Source of the DNA: an uncultured Lachnospiraceae bacterium
GTDB taxonomy: Bacteria > Bacillota > Clostridia > Lachnospirales > Lachnospiraceae
Assembly (NCBI GenBank): GCA_946554445.1
Contig: CAMNSD010000003.1
Span: 1 to 64,000 of the forward strand
Direction: 5' to 3'
DNA: 64,000 bases
A model generated the notes under the pieces. That model did no database searches. It was not told the origin of the DNA and saw nothing but the letters and a program-made list of their open reading frames with translations. A program made the position numbers and the translations under genes. How positions within the stretch are numbered: position 1 is the first letter of the stretch; every line of letters starts with the position of its first letter. Positions 24,545 to 33,093 of the stretch are shown piece by piece.

Positions 24545-27226
24545 ATGGTATGGATTATGAATAAAAAGTTATATAAGCTGATGAACTGGCCGCAGATTGA
24601 AGCGATCATTTATTCCGAGGCAGACGATCCGCATACTGTTTTGGGAGCGCATGTGGTGGGCAATTCCGTGCTGGTGCAGACCTTCAAGCCGGGGGCCAAG
24701 AGTGTGCGTCTGCAGCCGTTGGAGGGGGATAAAAGTTACAAGATGGAACAGGCGGATGAGGAAGGATATTTTGCCCTGCTTTTGCCAGGTAAGACCGTTC
24801 CGGACTATGAATATATCGTGGAGGCGGAGAACGGCAGCTTAAGAAAGGTGAAGGATGCTTATAATTTTGCCCCGCAGATTACAAGGCAGGATACAGAGAA
24901 ATTCAATGCCGGCATCCATTATATGATCTATGAGAAACTGGGAGCCCATCCGATGAAGATTGGCGATACGGAGGGAACATATTTTGCAGTCTGGGCGCCC
25001 AATGCGCTTCGCGTCAGCGTGGTGGGCGATTTTAACGGCTGGGACGGCAGGGTGCATCAGATGAGAAGGCTTTGGGAGTCCGGCATCTTTGAGTTGTTCC
25101 TTCCTGGGGTGAAGGTCGGGGACTGTTATAAATTTGAAGTGAAGGCCAAAGGTGGACTCACCTTTATGAAGGCGGATCCTTATGGATTTGGGGCGGAACT
25201 TCGTCCGGGCAGCGCATCCATTGTCAGGAACATTGAGGGCTTTGCCTGGAAAGACGGTAAATGGATTAAGAACCGCTTGGCACAGCAGGCGCAGGATAAG
25301 CCGATGAGCGTATATGAGGTTTATCTGGGTTCCTTTGACAAGCCAAAGGATGGCAGGGAATTTTATACTTATCGGGAATTAGCGCCCAAAATTATAGATT
25401 ATGTGAAGAAGATGGGATATACTCATATTGAATTGATGCCTGTAATGGAACATCCGCTGGACGAATCCTGGGGTTATCAGGTGATTGGTTACTATGCGCC
25501 TACATCCCGTTATGGTACGGCTGAGGACTTGATGTATTTTGTGGATGAGATGCACAAGGCAGGAATCGGTGTGATCTTTGACTGGGTGCCTGCGCATTTT
25601 CCGAGGGATACTTATGGTCTTTCTGGCTTTGACGGCACCTGCCTTTATGAACATCAGGATCCCAGACAGGGATTTCATCCGCACTGGGGCACATTGATTT
25701 ACAACTACGGACGTCCGGAAGTGACCAACTATCTGATTGCCAATGCGCTTTATTGGGTGGAACAGTATCATGCGGACGGTATCCGTATCGATGCGGTGGC
25801 ATCCATGCTTTATCTGGATTATGGCAAGAATGACGGGGAGTGGGTGGCGAACATCTACGGCGGTAACGAGAACCTGGAGGCGGTGGAGTTTTTAAAACAT
25901 CTGAATTCTATCATGAAAAAGAGAAATCCGGGTGTTTTGATGATCGCGGAGGAATCTACGGCATGGCCTAGGGTGACGGGCAGTTTTGACGAGGACGGTC
26001 TTGGATTTGACTTGAAGTGGAATATGGGCTTCATGAACGATTATCTGGGCTATATTTCCACAGATCCCTTTTTCCGGTCAGGATGCCATAACGAACTTAC
26101 TTTCAGTATGATTTATGCTTACAGTGAGAAATTCATGCTGGTATTGTCTCATGATGAGGTCGTGCACGGCAAGAAAACTCTGCTTGGAAAGATGCCGGGG
26201 GACCGGAAGAAACAGTTTGCCAATTTGAGGCTGACCTATGCCTATCATATGACGCATCCCGGTAAAAAGCTGCTGTTCATGGGGCAGGATATCGGTGAGT
26301 ATGATGAGTTCAACGAAAAGCGTGCCGTGGAATGGGAACTTCTGGAAAATGAAGATCATGGCAAGCTGAATCAGATGGTAGCTGACTTGAACGGTCTCTA
26401 TACTTCGAAACCGGCGCTCTATGCAAAGGATACTTCCTGGGAAGGGTTTGAGTGGATCAATTGTATCACCCCCAATGCTTGTATGTTGTCTTATATACGT
26501 AAGACCGATAATGTAGATGATATGCTGGTAGTGGTAGCAAATTTTGCCGATGTGAGACAGGAATTCCGGGTAGGGGTTCCATGTGAAGGAAAATACAAAG
26601 AGATTTTTAATACAGATGATAGAAGATACGGTGGAAGCGGTTGCGTGAACAAGGAGTTGTGCAGGACTCTGGATATGGAATGGGACGGTAAGCCCTGCGC
26701 TATAGATATGGTGAGTGCGCCCTTGAGTATCAGCATTTTCTCTTACACGCCGTACACGGAAGCAGAAAAGGCAGAAATAGAGAAGAAACGTGCCGAGGAG
26801 AGACGTAAAGCCAGGGAGGCTGAGGAGAGACGTTTGGCAAAGGAAGAGGCCGAGCAGACGGCCAGGGCGGCAGCGGAAGCGAAAGAATTGGCCAAACAGG
26901 CGGCGGCGGAAGCGAAAGAACTAGCCAAACGCGCGGCGGCAGAAGCGAAAGAGCGGGCAAAGACAGCGGACGCGCTGGTGAAAAAAGCCGAGGAAGCGGC
27001 GCTGAAACTGCAAAGGCTCACCGAGAAGCAGGAACCTGCGAAGGCGGAAGCGGGAACGGGGAAGAGCAGTTCCGTGGAAAAAAAGGAAAAGGAAGCAGAC
27101 GGAAAGAAACAGGCGGTAAAGAAAACTGCAACAGCAAGGAAGACATCTGCGGGAAGAAAAGCGGCCTCGAAAAAAGAAGATACCGCAAAGAAACAGATTG
27201 CTGCAAAGCAGGATGCGGATAAATAA
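24545..27226 (+). CDS. glgB: 1,4-alpha-glucan branching enzyme with long Ala/Lys-rich C-terminal tail
   Basis: GlgB introduces alpha-1,6 branches into glycogen. An N-terminal carbohydrate-binding domain pair covers roughly residues 25-205 (FAVWAPNALRVSVVGDFNGW). The GH13 barrel carries the nucleophile in DGIRIDAVASML near residue 415, the acid in MIAEESTAWP near 465 and LSHDEVVHGK near 534. The enzyme proper ends near residue 738 at SISIFSYTPY. About 155 further residues are unusual: a Glu/Arg/Ala coiled-coil, three AAAEAKELAKQ-type 11-mers, then a basic Lys/Ala/Thr segment like a bacterial histone H1 tail. ATG 24557 is an alternative start. No other glg genes are in the window. Confidence 0.93.
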   Translation: MVWIMNKKLYKLMNWPQIEAIIYSEADDPHTVLGAHVVGNSVLVQTFKPGAKSVRLQPLEGDKSYKMEQADEEGYFALLLPGKTVPDYEYIVEAENGSLRKVKDAYNFAPQITRQDTEKFNAGIHYMIYEKLGAHPMKIGDTEGTYFAVWAPNALRVSVVGDFNGWDGRVHQMRRLWESGIFELFLPGVKVGDCYKFEVKAKGGLTFMKADPYGFGAELRPGSASIVRNIEGFAWKDGKWIKNRLAQQAQDKPMSVYEVYLGSFDKPKDGREFYTYRELAPKIIDYVKKMGYTHIELMPVMEHPLDESWGYQVIGYYAPTSRYGTAEDLMYFVDEMHKAGIGVIFDWVPAHFPRDTYGLSGFDGTCLYEHQDPRQGFHPHWGTLIYNYGRPEVTNYLIANALYWVEQYHADGIRIDAVASMLYLDYGKNDGEWVANIYGGNENLEAVEFLKHLNSIMKKRNPGVLMIAEESTAWPRVTGSFDEDGLGFDLKWNMGFMNDYLGYISTDPFFRSGCHNELTFSMIYAYSEKFMLVLSHDEVVHGKKTLLGKMPGDRKKQFANLRLTYAYHMTHPGKKLLFMGQDIGEYDEFNEKRAVEWELLENEDHGKLNQMVADLNGLYTSKPALYAKDTSWEGFEWINCITPNACMLSYIRKTDNVDDMLVVVANFADVRQEFRVGVPCEGKYKEIFNTDDRRYGGSGCVNKELCRTLDMEWDGKPCAIDMVSAPLSISIFSYTPYTEAEKAEIEKKRAEERRKAREAEERRLAKEEAEQTARAAAEAKELAKQAAAEAKELAKRAAAEAKERAKTADALVKKAEEAALKLQRLTEKQEPAKAEAGTGKSSSVEKKEKEADGKKQAVKKTATARKTSAGRKAASKKEDTAKKQIAAKQDADK

Positions 27227-27290
27227 GATGCGGTAAAAAAGTCGCCTGCCGATAAATAGAAAGAGCAGGGAAACGACAGGGGTATTGATT

Positions 27291-28187
27291 ATGGAAGAAA
27301 AGCTGGTGGAAGGAAAGAGCATGGGGGCGGAAATTCTTGCAGAAAATGAACTCCGGGTGGGAGTGATTGAAACTTATCTCCAGGAACTGCCAGACAAAGT
27401 GTTGCGCTTTGGCGTCCGTGTGCTCTTGGCCCTGTTGGTATTTCTGGTGGGGACACAGATTATCAAGCTAGTCCGTAAGATTTTAAGACGGTCTTTAAGG
27501 AAAGGCAATGCGGATGAGGGCGTTATTCATTTTTTGGATTCCCTGCTGAAGGTGGTTCTCTATATTCTGTTGGTGTTTCTGATCGCTTCCGGATTTGGCT
27601 TGGATGCGACCAGTGTGGTGGCGTTGGTCGGTTCTGCCGGTGTGGCGATTGGTCTTGCGGTGCAGGGCAGTCTTTCTAATTTTGCGGGCGGTGTGCTCCT
27701 TTTGTTGTTAAAGCCTTTTAAGACAGACGATTATATCAAGGACAGTAATGGAAATGAAGGAACCGTGCAGGAGGTACAGCTTTTTTATACCAGGCTGATC
27801 ACGCCGGATCATCATGTGGTGATTGTGCCAAACGGTACACTGGCTAACGCCAATATCATTAATATGAGTACATTGGAAGACCGGCGGATGGATATTGTGG
27901 TGGGGATTGCCTACAGTGAGGATATCCGGACAGCAAGAGAGGTGCTTATGAAAGTGCTGGAAAAGGATGAAGATGTCCTAAAAGACAGAGAACGTCTGGT
28001 ATTTGTGGATGAATTAGCGGACAGCGGCGTGATTCTCCATGTGCGCTGTTGGAGCAGGAATGACACGTATTGGAGTACGAAGTGGCGCCTTACGGAGGAA
28101 GTGAAGTATGCCCTGGATGAGGCGGGTATTTCCATTCCGTTTCCCCAGATGGACATACACATAAAGGCAGGAGAGCAAAAGGAATAA
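27291..28187 (+). CDS. Small-conductance mechanosensitive channel (MscS family)
   Basis: This is a membrane channel that opens under hypo-osmotic stress to release solutes. Three membrane segments lie in the first 125 residues; the third is the pore helix with VGSAGVAIGLAVQGSLSNFAGG. The beta domain follows (GTVQEVQLFYTRL, VVIVPNGTLANANIIN), and the C-terminal cytoplasmic domain ends at PFPQMDIHIK. The 298-residue length is normal for MscS-type proteins. ATG 27291 is used; a TTG two codons upstream is possible. It follows glgB by about 65 bases in the same direction. Confidence 0.94.
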   Translation: MEEKLVEGKSMGAEILAENELRVGVIETYLQELPDKVLRFGVRVLLALLVFLVGTQIIKLVRKILRRSLRKGNADEGVIHFLDSLLKVVLYILLVFLIASGFGLDATSVVALVGSAGVAIGLAVQGSLSNFAGGVLLLLLKPFKTDDYIKDSNGNEGTVQEVQLFYTRLITPDHHVVIVPNGTLANANIINMSTLEDRRMDIVVGIAYSEDIRTAREVLMKVLEKDEDVLKDRERLVFVDELADSGVILHVRCWSRNDTYWSTKWRLTEEVKYALDEAGISIPFPQMDIHIKAGEQKE

Positions 28188-28214
28188 AGAATAAAGATTT
28201 TCATGAAAAATATC

Positions 28215-28243
28215 TTGCAAAATCCGATGTTCCATCATATAAT
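28215..28243 (+). promoter_or_regulatory. Promoter of the tRNA-Thr gene
   Basis: TTGCAA at 28215-28220, 17 bases, TATAAT at 28238-28243, about 20 bases ahead of the mature tRNA. Confidence 0.75.
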
Positions 28244-28264
28244 AATCATTGTTGTGGGAAACAT

Positions 28265-28337
28265 GCTGGAATAGCGCAGTTGGTAGCGCAACTGATTCGT
28301 AATCAGTAGGTCGAGGGTTCAAGTCCCTTTTCCAGCT
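28265..28337 (+). tRNA. tRNA-Thr (anticodon CGT)
   Basis: The cloverleaf is complete. The acceptor is GCTGGAA/TTCCAGC, the D-arm GCGC with AGTTGGTA, the anticodon stem ACTGA/TCAGT and the anticodon loop TTCGTAA. The T-arm holds TTCAAGT. The CGT anticodon reads the threonine codon ACG. CCA is not encoded. Confidence 0.96.
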
Positions 28338-28349
28338 TCTCCGAAAATG

Positions 28350-28382
28350 CAGCACTGACGCAGAGACGTTGGTGCTGTTTTT
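28350..28382 (+). terminator. Rho-independent terminator after tRNA-Thr
   Basis: An 11-bp stem (28350-28360 with 28367-28377, two wobble pairs) is followed by TTTTT. Confidence 0.85.
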
Positions 28383-28500
28383 GTGTCTAAAATAAATTTC
28401 TTTTATGGGAAATGGCTGTAACACACGGATATCAGAGTTAACTGACTTGGTCAGTCAAATTCAAGATGTATATTTTCTACTAAATATCGAAAAATATAGG

Positions 28501-28547
28501 ACACAATACCTTGACATAATATTTTGACATGATACAATATGTAGTAT
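28501..28547 (+). promoter_or_regulatory. nrdDG promoter with two candidate NrdR boxes
   Basis: The promoter reads TTGACA at 28511-28516, 16 bases, then TACAAT at 28533-28538. Two sites resemble the NrdR box consensus (ACACWATATATWGTGT). Box two at 28532-28547 matches at 13 of 16 positions; box one at 28501-28516 matches at about 11. They are 31 bases apart, three helical turns, the usual layout for tandem NrdR boxes. Both overlap promoter elements, which fits repression. The nrdR gene itself is not in the window. Confidence 0.6.
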
Positions 28548-28608
28548 GCGTGGCATATCAATGCCATATATCATGTAGTGTTCTAGAATAATTATGGGTG
28601 GGTGAAAA

Positions 28609-30771
28609 ATGAAGATTATTAAGAGAAGCGGTGTGGAGGTAACCTTTGACTTAAAGAAGATTATAGCGGCGATAGGGAAGGCAAACGATAGTGTCAAAGA
28701 GGAAGAGAAACTGACAGAAGATGAGATTGATGAGATTGCAGGGGTGGTGGCGGATCACTGTGCGGAGATGAATCGTGCTCCCAGTGTGGAGGAGATTCAG
28801 GATATGGTGGAGAACCAGCTCATGAAATATCGGGCGTATACCATATCCAGAAATTATATTACTTATCGTTATAAAAGAGCGCTGGTCCGTAAATCCAATT
28901 CCACAGATGAGCAGATTTTAAGTCTTTTGGAGTGTAATAACGAGGAAGTCAAACAGGAAAATTCCAATAAGAATCCTACTGTTAACAGCGTGCAGCGTGA
29001 TTATATGGCAGGTGAAGTGAGTAAGGATATCACGAAGCGGTTTCTTTTGCCGCCGGATATTGTGGAGGCCCATGAGCAGGGGATTATTCATTTTCATGAT
29101 GCGGATTATTTTGCCCAGCATATGCATAACTGTTGTTTGGTCAATCTGGAAGATATGCTGCAGAACGGCACTGTGATCAGCGAGACGATGATTGACAAGC
29201 CTAAGAGTTTTTCTACTGCTTGTAACGTGGCGACACAGAGCATCGCGCAGATTGCCAGCTGCCAGTATGGCGGACAGAGCATATCCCTCGCCCATCTGGC
29301 GCCTTTTGTGAATGTAAGCCGTGAGAAACTCCGCAAGAAGGTGCGGGAAGAAATGGTGGAGATGCAGGTGGATGTCACAGATGAGCAGATCAATGCCATT
29401 GCGGAGAAGCGTGTGAAAGATGAGATCAGACAGGGTGTGCAGATCATTCAGTATCAGGTAATCACGTTGATGACGACCAATGGACAGGCGCCTTTTATCA
29501 CGGTGTTTATGTATATTGACGAGGTGCCGGAGGGACAGCTTCGGGACGATTTGGCCATGATCATTGAGGAGATGTTGAATCAGCGGATTCAGGGCGTTAA
29601 GAATGAAAAGGGTGTCTATATCACACCCGCGTTCCCTAAACTGATCTATGTGCTGGAGGAGGATAATATCCGTGAGGACAGCAAGTATTGGTATTTGACG
29701 AAACTGGCCGCTAAGTGTACGGCCAGACGGATGGTTCCTGACTATATTTCAGAGAAGATTATGAAGCAGTTAAAAGACGGCAACTGTTATACCTGTATGG
29801 GATGCAGGTCTTTTCTGACCGTATATCATGACGAAGATGATAAGCCTAAATTCTATGGCCGGTTTAATCAGGGCGTGGTGACATTAAATTTAGTGGATGC
29901 AGCTTGTTCTTCTGGCAGGGATATGGAAAAATTCTGGCAGATTCTGGACGATCGTCTGGAACTGTGCAGGCGTGCACTGATGGCCAGACACAACAGGCTG
30001 AAAGGCACACTTTCCGATGTTGCGCCCATTCTTTGGCAGAACGGCGCGCTGGCCAGGTTAAAGAAGGGGGAGACGATTGATAAACTTCTCTATGGCGGGT
30101 ATTCTACCATATCTCTTGGCTATGCAGGATTATGTGAGTGTACCAGATATATGACGGGCAAGAGCCATACAGATCCGGAAGCAACGCCTTTTGCCTTGAA
30201 AGTCATGCAATATCTGAACAATGCCTGCAAAGAATGGCGGGAGGAGACCAATATTGATTTTAGTCTCTATGGCACACCCTTAGAATCCACAACTTATAAG
30301 TTTGCTAAATGCCTGCAGAAGCGCTTTGGTATCATTGAGGGCGTGACAGACCGCAATTATATTACCAATAGCTATCATGTACATGTGACGGAGGAGATCA
30401 GCGCCTTTGAGAAGCTGAAATTCGAGGCTCAGTTCCAAGAACTTTCCCCGGGCGGCGCAATCAGTTATGTGGAAGTGCCCAATATGGAAAATAATCTGGA
30501 TGCAGTGCTGTCTGTTATGCAGTATATCTATGAGAATATTATGTATGCGGAACTGAACACCAAGAGCGATTATTGTCAGGTTTGCGACTATCATGGAGAG
30601 ATTAAGATTGCTGCAGATAAGGACGGCAAGCTGATCTGGCAGTGTCCAAACTGTGGAAATACGGATCAGAATAAGATGAATGTGGCCAGACGTACCTGCG
30701 GTTATATCGGAACACAATTCTGGAACCAGGGGCGTACCCAGGAGATTAAGGAGCGCGTATTGCATCTATGA
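28609..30771 (+). CDS. nrdD: Anaerobic ribonucleoside-triphosphate reductase
   Basis: NrdD is the class III glycyl-radical enzyme that reduces ribonucleoside triphosphates without oxygen. The N-terminal 90 residues are an ATP-cone allosteric domain (KIIKRSGVEVTFDLKKI). The catalytic domain includes HFHDADYF, the CNVATQSIAQ region, CYTCMGCRSF and PEATPFALKVMQYL. Near the C-terminus a Cys4 zinc site (CQVCDYHGE and CPNCGN) precedes the radical-bearing glycine in RRTCGYIG. The 720-residue length is standard. The nrdG start overlaps its stop by four bases, so the two subunits are translationally coupled. Confidence 0.97.
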   Translation: MKIIKRSGVEVTFDLKKIIAAIGKANDSVKEEEKLTEDEIDEIAGVVADHCAEMNRAPSVEEIQDMVENQLMKYRAYTISRNYITYRYKRALVRKSNSTDEQILSLLECNNEEVKQENSNKNPTVNSVQRDYMAGEVSKDITKRFLLPPDIVEAHEQGIIHFHDADYFAQHMHNCCLVNLEDMLQNGTVISETMIDKPKSFSTACNVATQSIAQIASCQYGGQSISLAHLAPFVNVSREKLRKKVREEMVEMQVDVTDEQINAIAEKRVKDEIRQGVQIIQYQVITLMTTNGQAPFITVFMYIDEVPEGQLRDDLAMIIEEMLNQRIQGVKNEKGVYITPAFPKLIYVLEEDNIREDSKYWYLTKLAAKCTARRMVPDYISEKIMKQLKDGNCYTCMGCRSFLTVYHDEDDKPKFYGRFNQGVVTLNLVDAACSSGRDMEKFWQILDDRLELCRRALMARHNRLKGTLSDVAPILWQNGALARLKKGETIDKLLYGGYSTISLGYAGLCECTRYMTGKSHTDPEATPFALKVMQYLNNACKEWREETNIDFSLYGTPLESTTYKFAKCLQKRFGIIEGVTDRNYITNSYHVHVTEEISAFEKLKFEAQFQELSPGGAISYVEVPNMENNLDAVLSVMQYIYENIMYAELNTKSDYCQVCDYHGEIKIAADKDGKLIWQCPNCGNTDQNKMNVARRTCGYIGTQFWNQGRTQEIKERVLHL

Positions 30772-31295
30772 ATTATGCAGAGATCAAAAACTGTGATATC
30801 GCCAATGGCCCTGGGGTGCGGGTAACGCTCTTTGTCAGCGGCTGTACACATCACTGCGAGGGGTGTTTTAACGAGGAGACCTGGGATTTTCGATACGGAC
30901 ATCCCTTTACGGAGGAAATACAGGAACAGATCTTGACGGAACTTGCGCCGGATTATATTGCGGGACTCACACTCCTGGGAGGGGAACCCTTGGAACCGGG
31001 TAACCGGCAGGCGCTTCTGCCTTTGCTCAGGGAGACGAAAAGGCGATATCCGCATAAAAACATCTGGTGTTATACAGGGTATCTTTATGAGCGGGATATT
31101 CTGGGGAGATTTTGTGCCGAGTGGGAACAGATGGAGGAGTTCTTATCTTATGTGGATGTGATTGTGGACGGAGAATTTATTCTGGCGCAAAAGGATATCA
31201 GTCTGCAGTTTCGTGGCTCCGCCAATCAGCGCATCATCGCGGTGCAAGAATCGCTTGCGCGAGAAGAGATTGTATATTGGGAAGATATAAATTGA
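30768..31295 (+). CDS. nrdG: Anaerobic ribonucleotide reductase activating protein (radical SAM)
   Basis: NrdG uses S-adenosylmethionine and a [4Fe-4S] cluster to generate the glycyl radical on NrdD. The cluster motif CTHHCEGC (CxxxCxxC) is near residues 26-33 in the context LFVSGCTHHC. LTLLGGEPLEPGN follows, and NIWCYTGYLYE lies in the middle. The 175-residue length is typical. The ATG overlaps the nrdD stop (ATGA). A strong terminator follows directly, so nrdDG is a closed two-gene operon. Confidence 0.96.
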   Translation: MNYAEIKNCDIANGPGVRVTLFVSGCTHHCEGCFNEETWDFRYGHPFTEEIQEQILTELAPDYIAGLTLLGGEPLEPGNRQALLPLLRETKRRYPHKNIWCYTGYLYERDILGRFCAEWEQMEEFLSYVDVIVDGEFILAQKDISLQFRGSANQRIIAVQESLAREEIVYWEDIN

Positions 31296-31303
31296 ATATA
31301 AGA

Positions 31304-31333
31304 AGCGCCGGTCAGGAATTGGCCGGCGCTTTT
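31304..31333 (+). terminator. Rho-independent terminator after nrdDG
   Basis: A 10-bp GC-rich stem (31304-31313 with 31321-31330) is followed by TTT; the stem starts within ten bases of the nrdG stop. Confidence 0.8.
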
Positions 31334-31351
31334 AAAATGTTTGTGTCTTTC

Positions 31352-31495
31352 TTATTGATAGAGAGACATTCCATATTTAATTTTACGATAAATCTTATAA
31401 CCCAGTGTCCCAAAAAGGGAAACAGCAATATAAATGGTGGAAAGTCCGCCTGCGGCGCCACCGATGACAATCAATATTAAAAGACCTATATTCAT
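31352..31495 (-). CDS. Small single-pass membrane protein, 47 aa
   Basis: A 48-codon frame encodes a product with one Gly/Ala-rich membrane helix (LLILIVIGGAAGG, then STIYIAVSLFG). A short basic tail follows (YKIYRKIKYGMSLYQ). The helix plus YKIYRKIKYG tail looks like a conserved Clostridial small membrane protein I have seen before, but I know of no function. AAAGGAG lies upstream, about 14 bases before the start, which is longer than usual. It converges on the nrdDG terminator. Confidence 0.6.
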   Translation of the reverse strand: MNIGLLILIVIGGAAGGLSTIYIAVSLFGTLGYKIYRKIKYGMSLYQ

Positions 31496-31531
31496 AATCT
31501 ATTCTAATCTCCTTTTATCACACTTAAATAA

Positions 31532-31605
31532 AGGTAAATTCCTTCGGAATTAACCTTATTAATCTTTCGAGATCCGTTTTGCGGAATCGGATATGCGGAA
31601 AGATT
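31532..31605 (+). repeat. Double-hairpin repeat, divergent copy (family copy 3)
   Basis: Hairpin one is GGTAAATTCC-TTC-GGAATTAACC (31532-31554). Hairpin two is GAGATCCG-TTTT-GCGGAATC, and the tail is GGATATGCGGAAAG. The stems differ in sequence from other copies yet still pair. It lies downstream of the 140-residue minus-strand gene, but in the opposite orientation to it. Confidence 0.7.
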
Positions 31606-31625
31606 CCCTGCAGAGTAAAAGGAGA

Positions 31626-32048
31626 TTAGATTTTCTGACCATCCTGGGCGTGGATATACTGTGTGATAACGATACCGCAAAGACAGTGAGAGAGAATCTC
31701 ACGCCTGGTAAATTGTCTTGAAAATATAATGATGCCGGCAAAAAGAACGCCGGTATAAAGAAATGCAGCGGTATTTCTGGCAGAACGGGGCAAAGGTCTG
31801 ATGCTGCGGCCTCTGGCAACAGATACGGTTTCCTGTGCGTTTGCGTACCGCGCAGACAGGTATTTCTGGGATGGAAAGGTATTGCCTAAGGAAGTGATGG
31901 AAGGAGAAGAGTTTACATAACATTCCTGTTCACCACAAACGAAATCCGCCATTTCCGTGACGGGAGTGACAGAAGATACTATACCCCAGAGAAACAGAAC
32001 CAGTATGTAGAATAAACATATTTTTTTGGCGTAATTTTTCAGTAACAT
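31626..32048 (-). CDS. Hypothetical membrane protein, 140 aa
   Basis: I do not recognise this gene. An N-terminal hydrophobic segment (ICLFYILVLFLWGIVSSV) is followed by a polar region with two Cys (FVCGEQECYV). A second hydrophobic segment (TAAFLYTGVLFAGIIIF) precedes a basic C-terminal tail ending TQYIHAQDGQKI. The layout suggests an extracytoplasmic loop between two membrane helices, or a signal peptide plus one anchor. The ribosome site is weak. The protein-like composition and good membrane segments support a real gene. Confidence 0.55.
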   Translation of the reverse strand: MLLKNYAKKICLFYILVLFLWGIVSSVTPVTEMADFVCGEQECYVNSSPSITSLGNTFPSQKYLSARYANAQETVSVARGRSIRPLPRSARNTAAFLYTGVLFAGIIIFSRQFTRREILSHCLCGIVITQYIHAQDGQKI

Positions 32049-32222
32049 TTTATCACCACGACGACGGTTTGATATGTCGATAAATCTTGCTGTAAAAGTT
32101 TGTTAGGCAGCACTTATTATATCAGAGATTTGTATGGAAGGCAATTCATATCCATTAAAGAAATTAGTTAAAGAAATTAAGAATACAAAATTAAGAATAA
32201 CATATAGAAGTAAAAAGGAATT

Positions 32223-32258
32223 GGCAGACAGCATGGTATGTAAGACCTGTCGTCTGCC
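32223..32258 (-). terminator. Probable terminator of the ABC transporter operon
   Basis: GGCAGAC (32223-32229) pairs with GTCTGCC (32252-32258), with further pairing inside. Read on the minus strand it is followed by a T-rich stretch, downstream of the permease stop. The rest of 32049-32271 shows nothing else that I can support. Confidence 0.55.
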
Positions 32259-32271
32259 ATAATTTATTCCT

Positions 32272-33093
32272 TTAATATTTTTTCTTATAATAATGTTCCG
32301 CACTCTGAATCAGCTTGTAAAAGGCCATGGCAATGAGGCAGAGAATGATGATGGATGTGATTACCATATTCAGTTGGAATACCTGGGAACCGTAAATGAT
32401 TAGGTAGCCCAACCCTCTCCTGGCGGCCAGAAATTCCCCGATGATCACGCCTACAAGGGAAAGTCCGATATTGACTTTCATATTGCTTAAGATCAGTGGA
32501 ATGGAACTTGGCAGGATCACTTTATGCAGGGCGTCCCTGCGGCTGCCGCCCAGGGTGTAGATTAATTTGCACATCTCCGGATCTGTCTGGCAGAAACCGG
32601 TATAGAGGCTGATGATAGAACCAAAGACAGCCACGGAAATGCCGGCTACGATAATAGTGTTGGTACCGGTTCCAAGCCATACGATAAGTAAGGGTGCCAG
32701 AGCGGATTTGGGGAGTGAGTTTAAGACCACCAGATAGGGTTCCAGAATCTCAGAAAGACTGCCAAAATACCATAGAAGGGTGGCGGCTGCCAGACTTAAG
32801 AGAGTGACCAGCAGGAAACTGAGGATGGTTTCCAACAGCGTGATGCCGGTGTGGCCGTAGATGGAGTGGTCTGCAAACATCTGAGCTAGATATTTAAAGA
32901 TTCCAGATGGACTGCTAAAGAAGAAACTGTCAATCCAGGACAGCCTGGCGGCCAGTTCCCAGAGACCAAGAAAGAGAATAAACAAAGAGAGTCTGCCAAA
33001 AGTGATCTTATGGTGATGCCTGTGATGGGCGCGCAGGAATTCTTCCTGGCGGGCGGAGACAGGTTGATCCGCCTCAGAGAATGGGTTCGTCAT
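32272..33093 (-). CDS. ABC transporter permease, SsuC/TauC/NitT family
   Basis: This is the inner-membrane channel subunit of an importer for sulfonate, taurine, nitrate or thiamine-precursor-type substrates. About six hydrophobic segments are present. The cytoplasmic EAA-type loop for contact with the ATPase reads TLGGSRRDALHKVILPSSIP. The 273-residue length suits this family. The start overlaps the ATPase gene's end by 20 bases, so the two are co-translated. Substrate cannot be assigned, because no binding protein lies next to them. Confidence 0.9.
   Translation of the reverse strand: MTNPFSEADQPVSARQEEFLRAHHRHHHKITFGRLSLFILFLGLWELAARLSWIDSFFFSSPSGIFKYLAQMFADHSIYGHTGITLLETILSFLLVTLLSLAAATLLWYFGSLSEILEPYLVVLNSLPKSALAPLLIVWLGTGTNTIIVAGISVAVFGSIISLYTGFCQTDPEMCKLIYTLGGSRRDALHKVILPSSIPLILSNMKVNIGLSLVGVIIGEFLAARRGLGYLIIYGSQVFQLNMVITSIIILCLIAMAFYKLIQSAEHYYKKKY

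Noticed and set aside
32103-32303. Minus-strand frame of 66 codons at the permease end
   Set aside because: It overlaps the permease gene's 3' end in another frame and contains the probable terminator hairpin.
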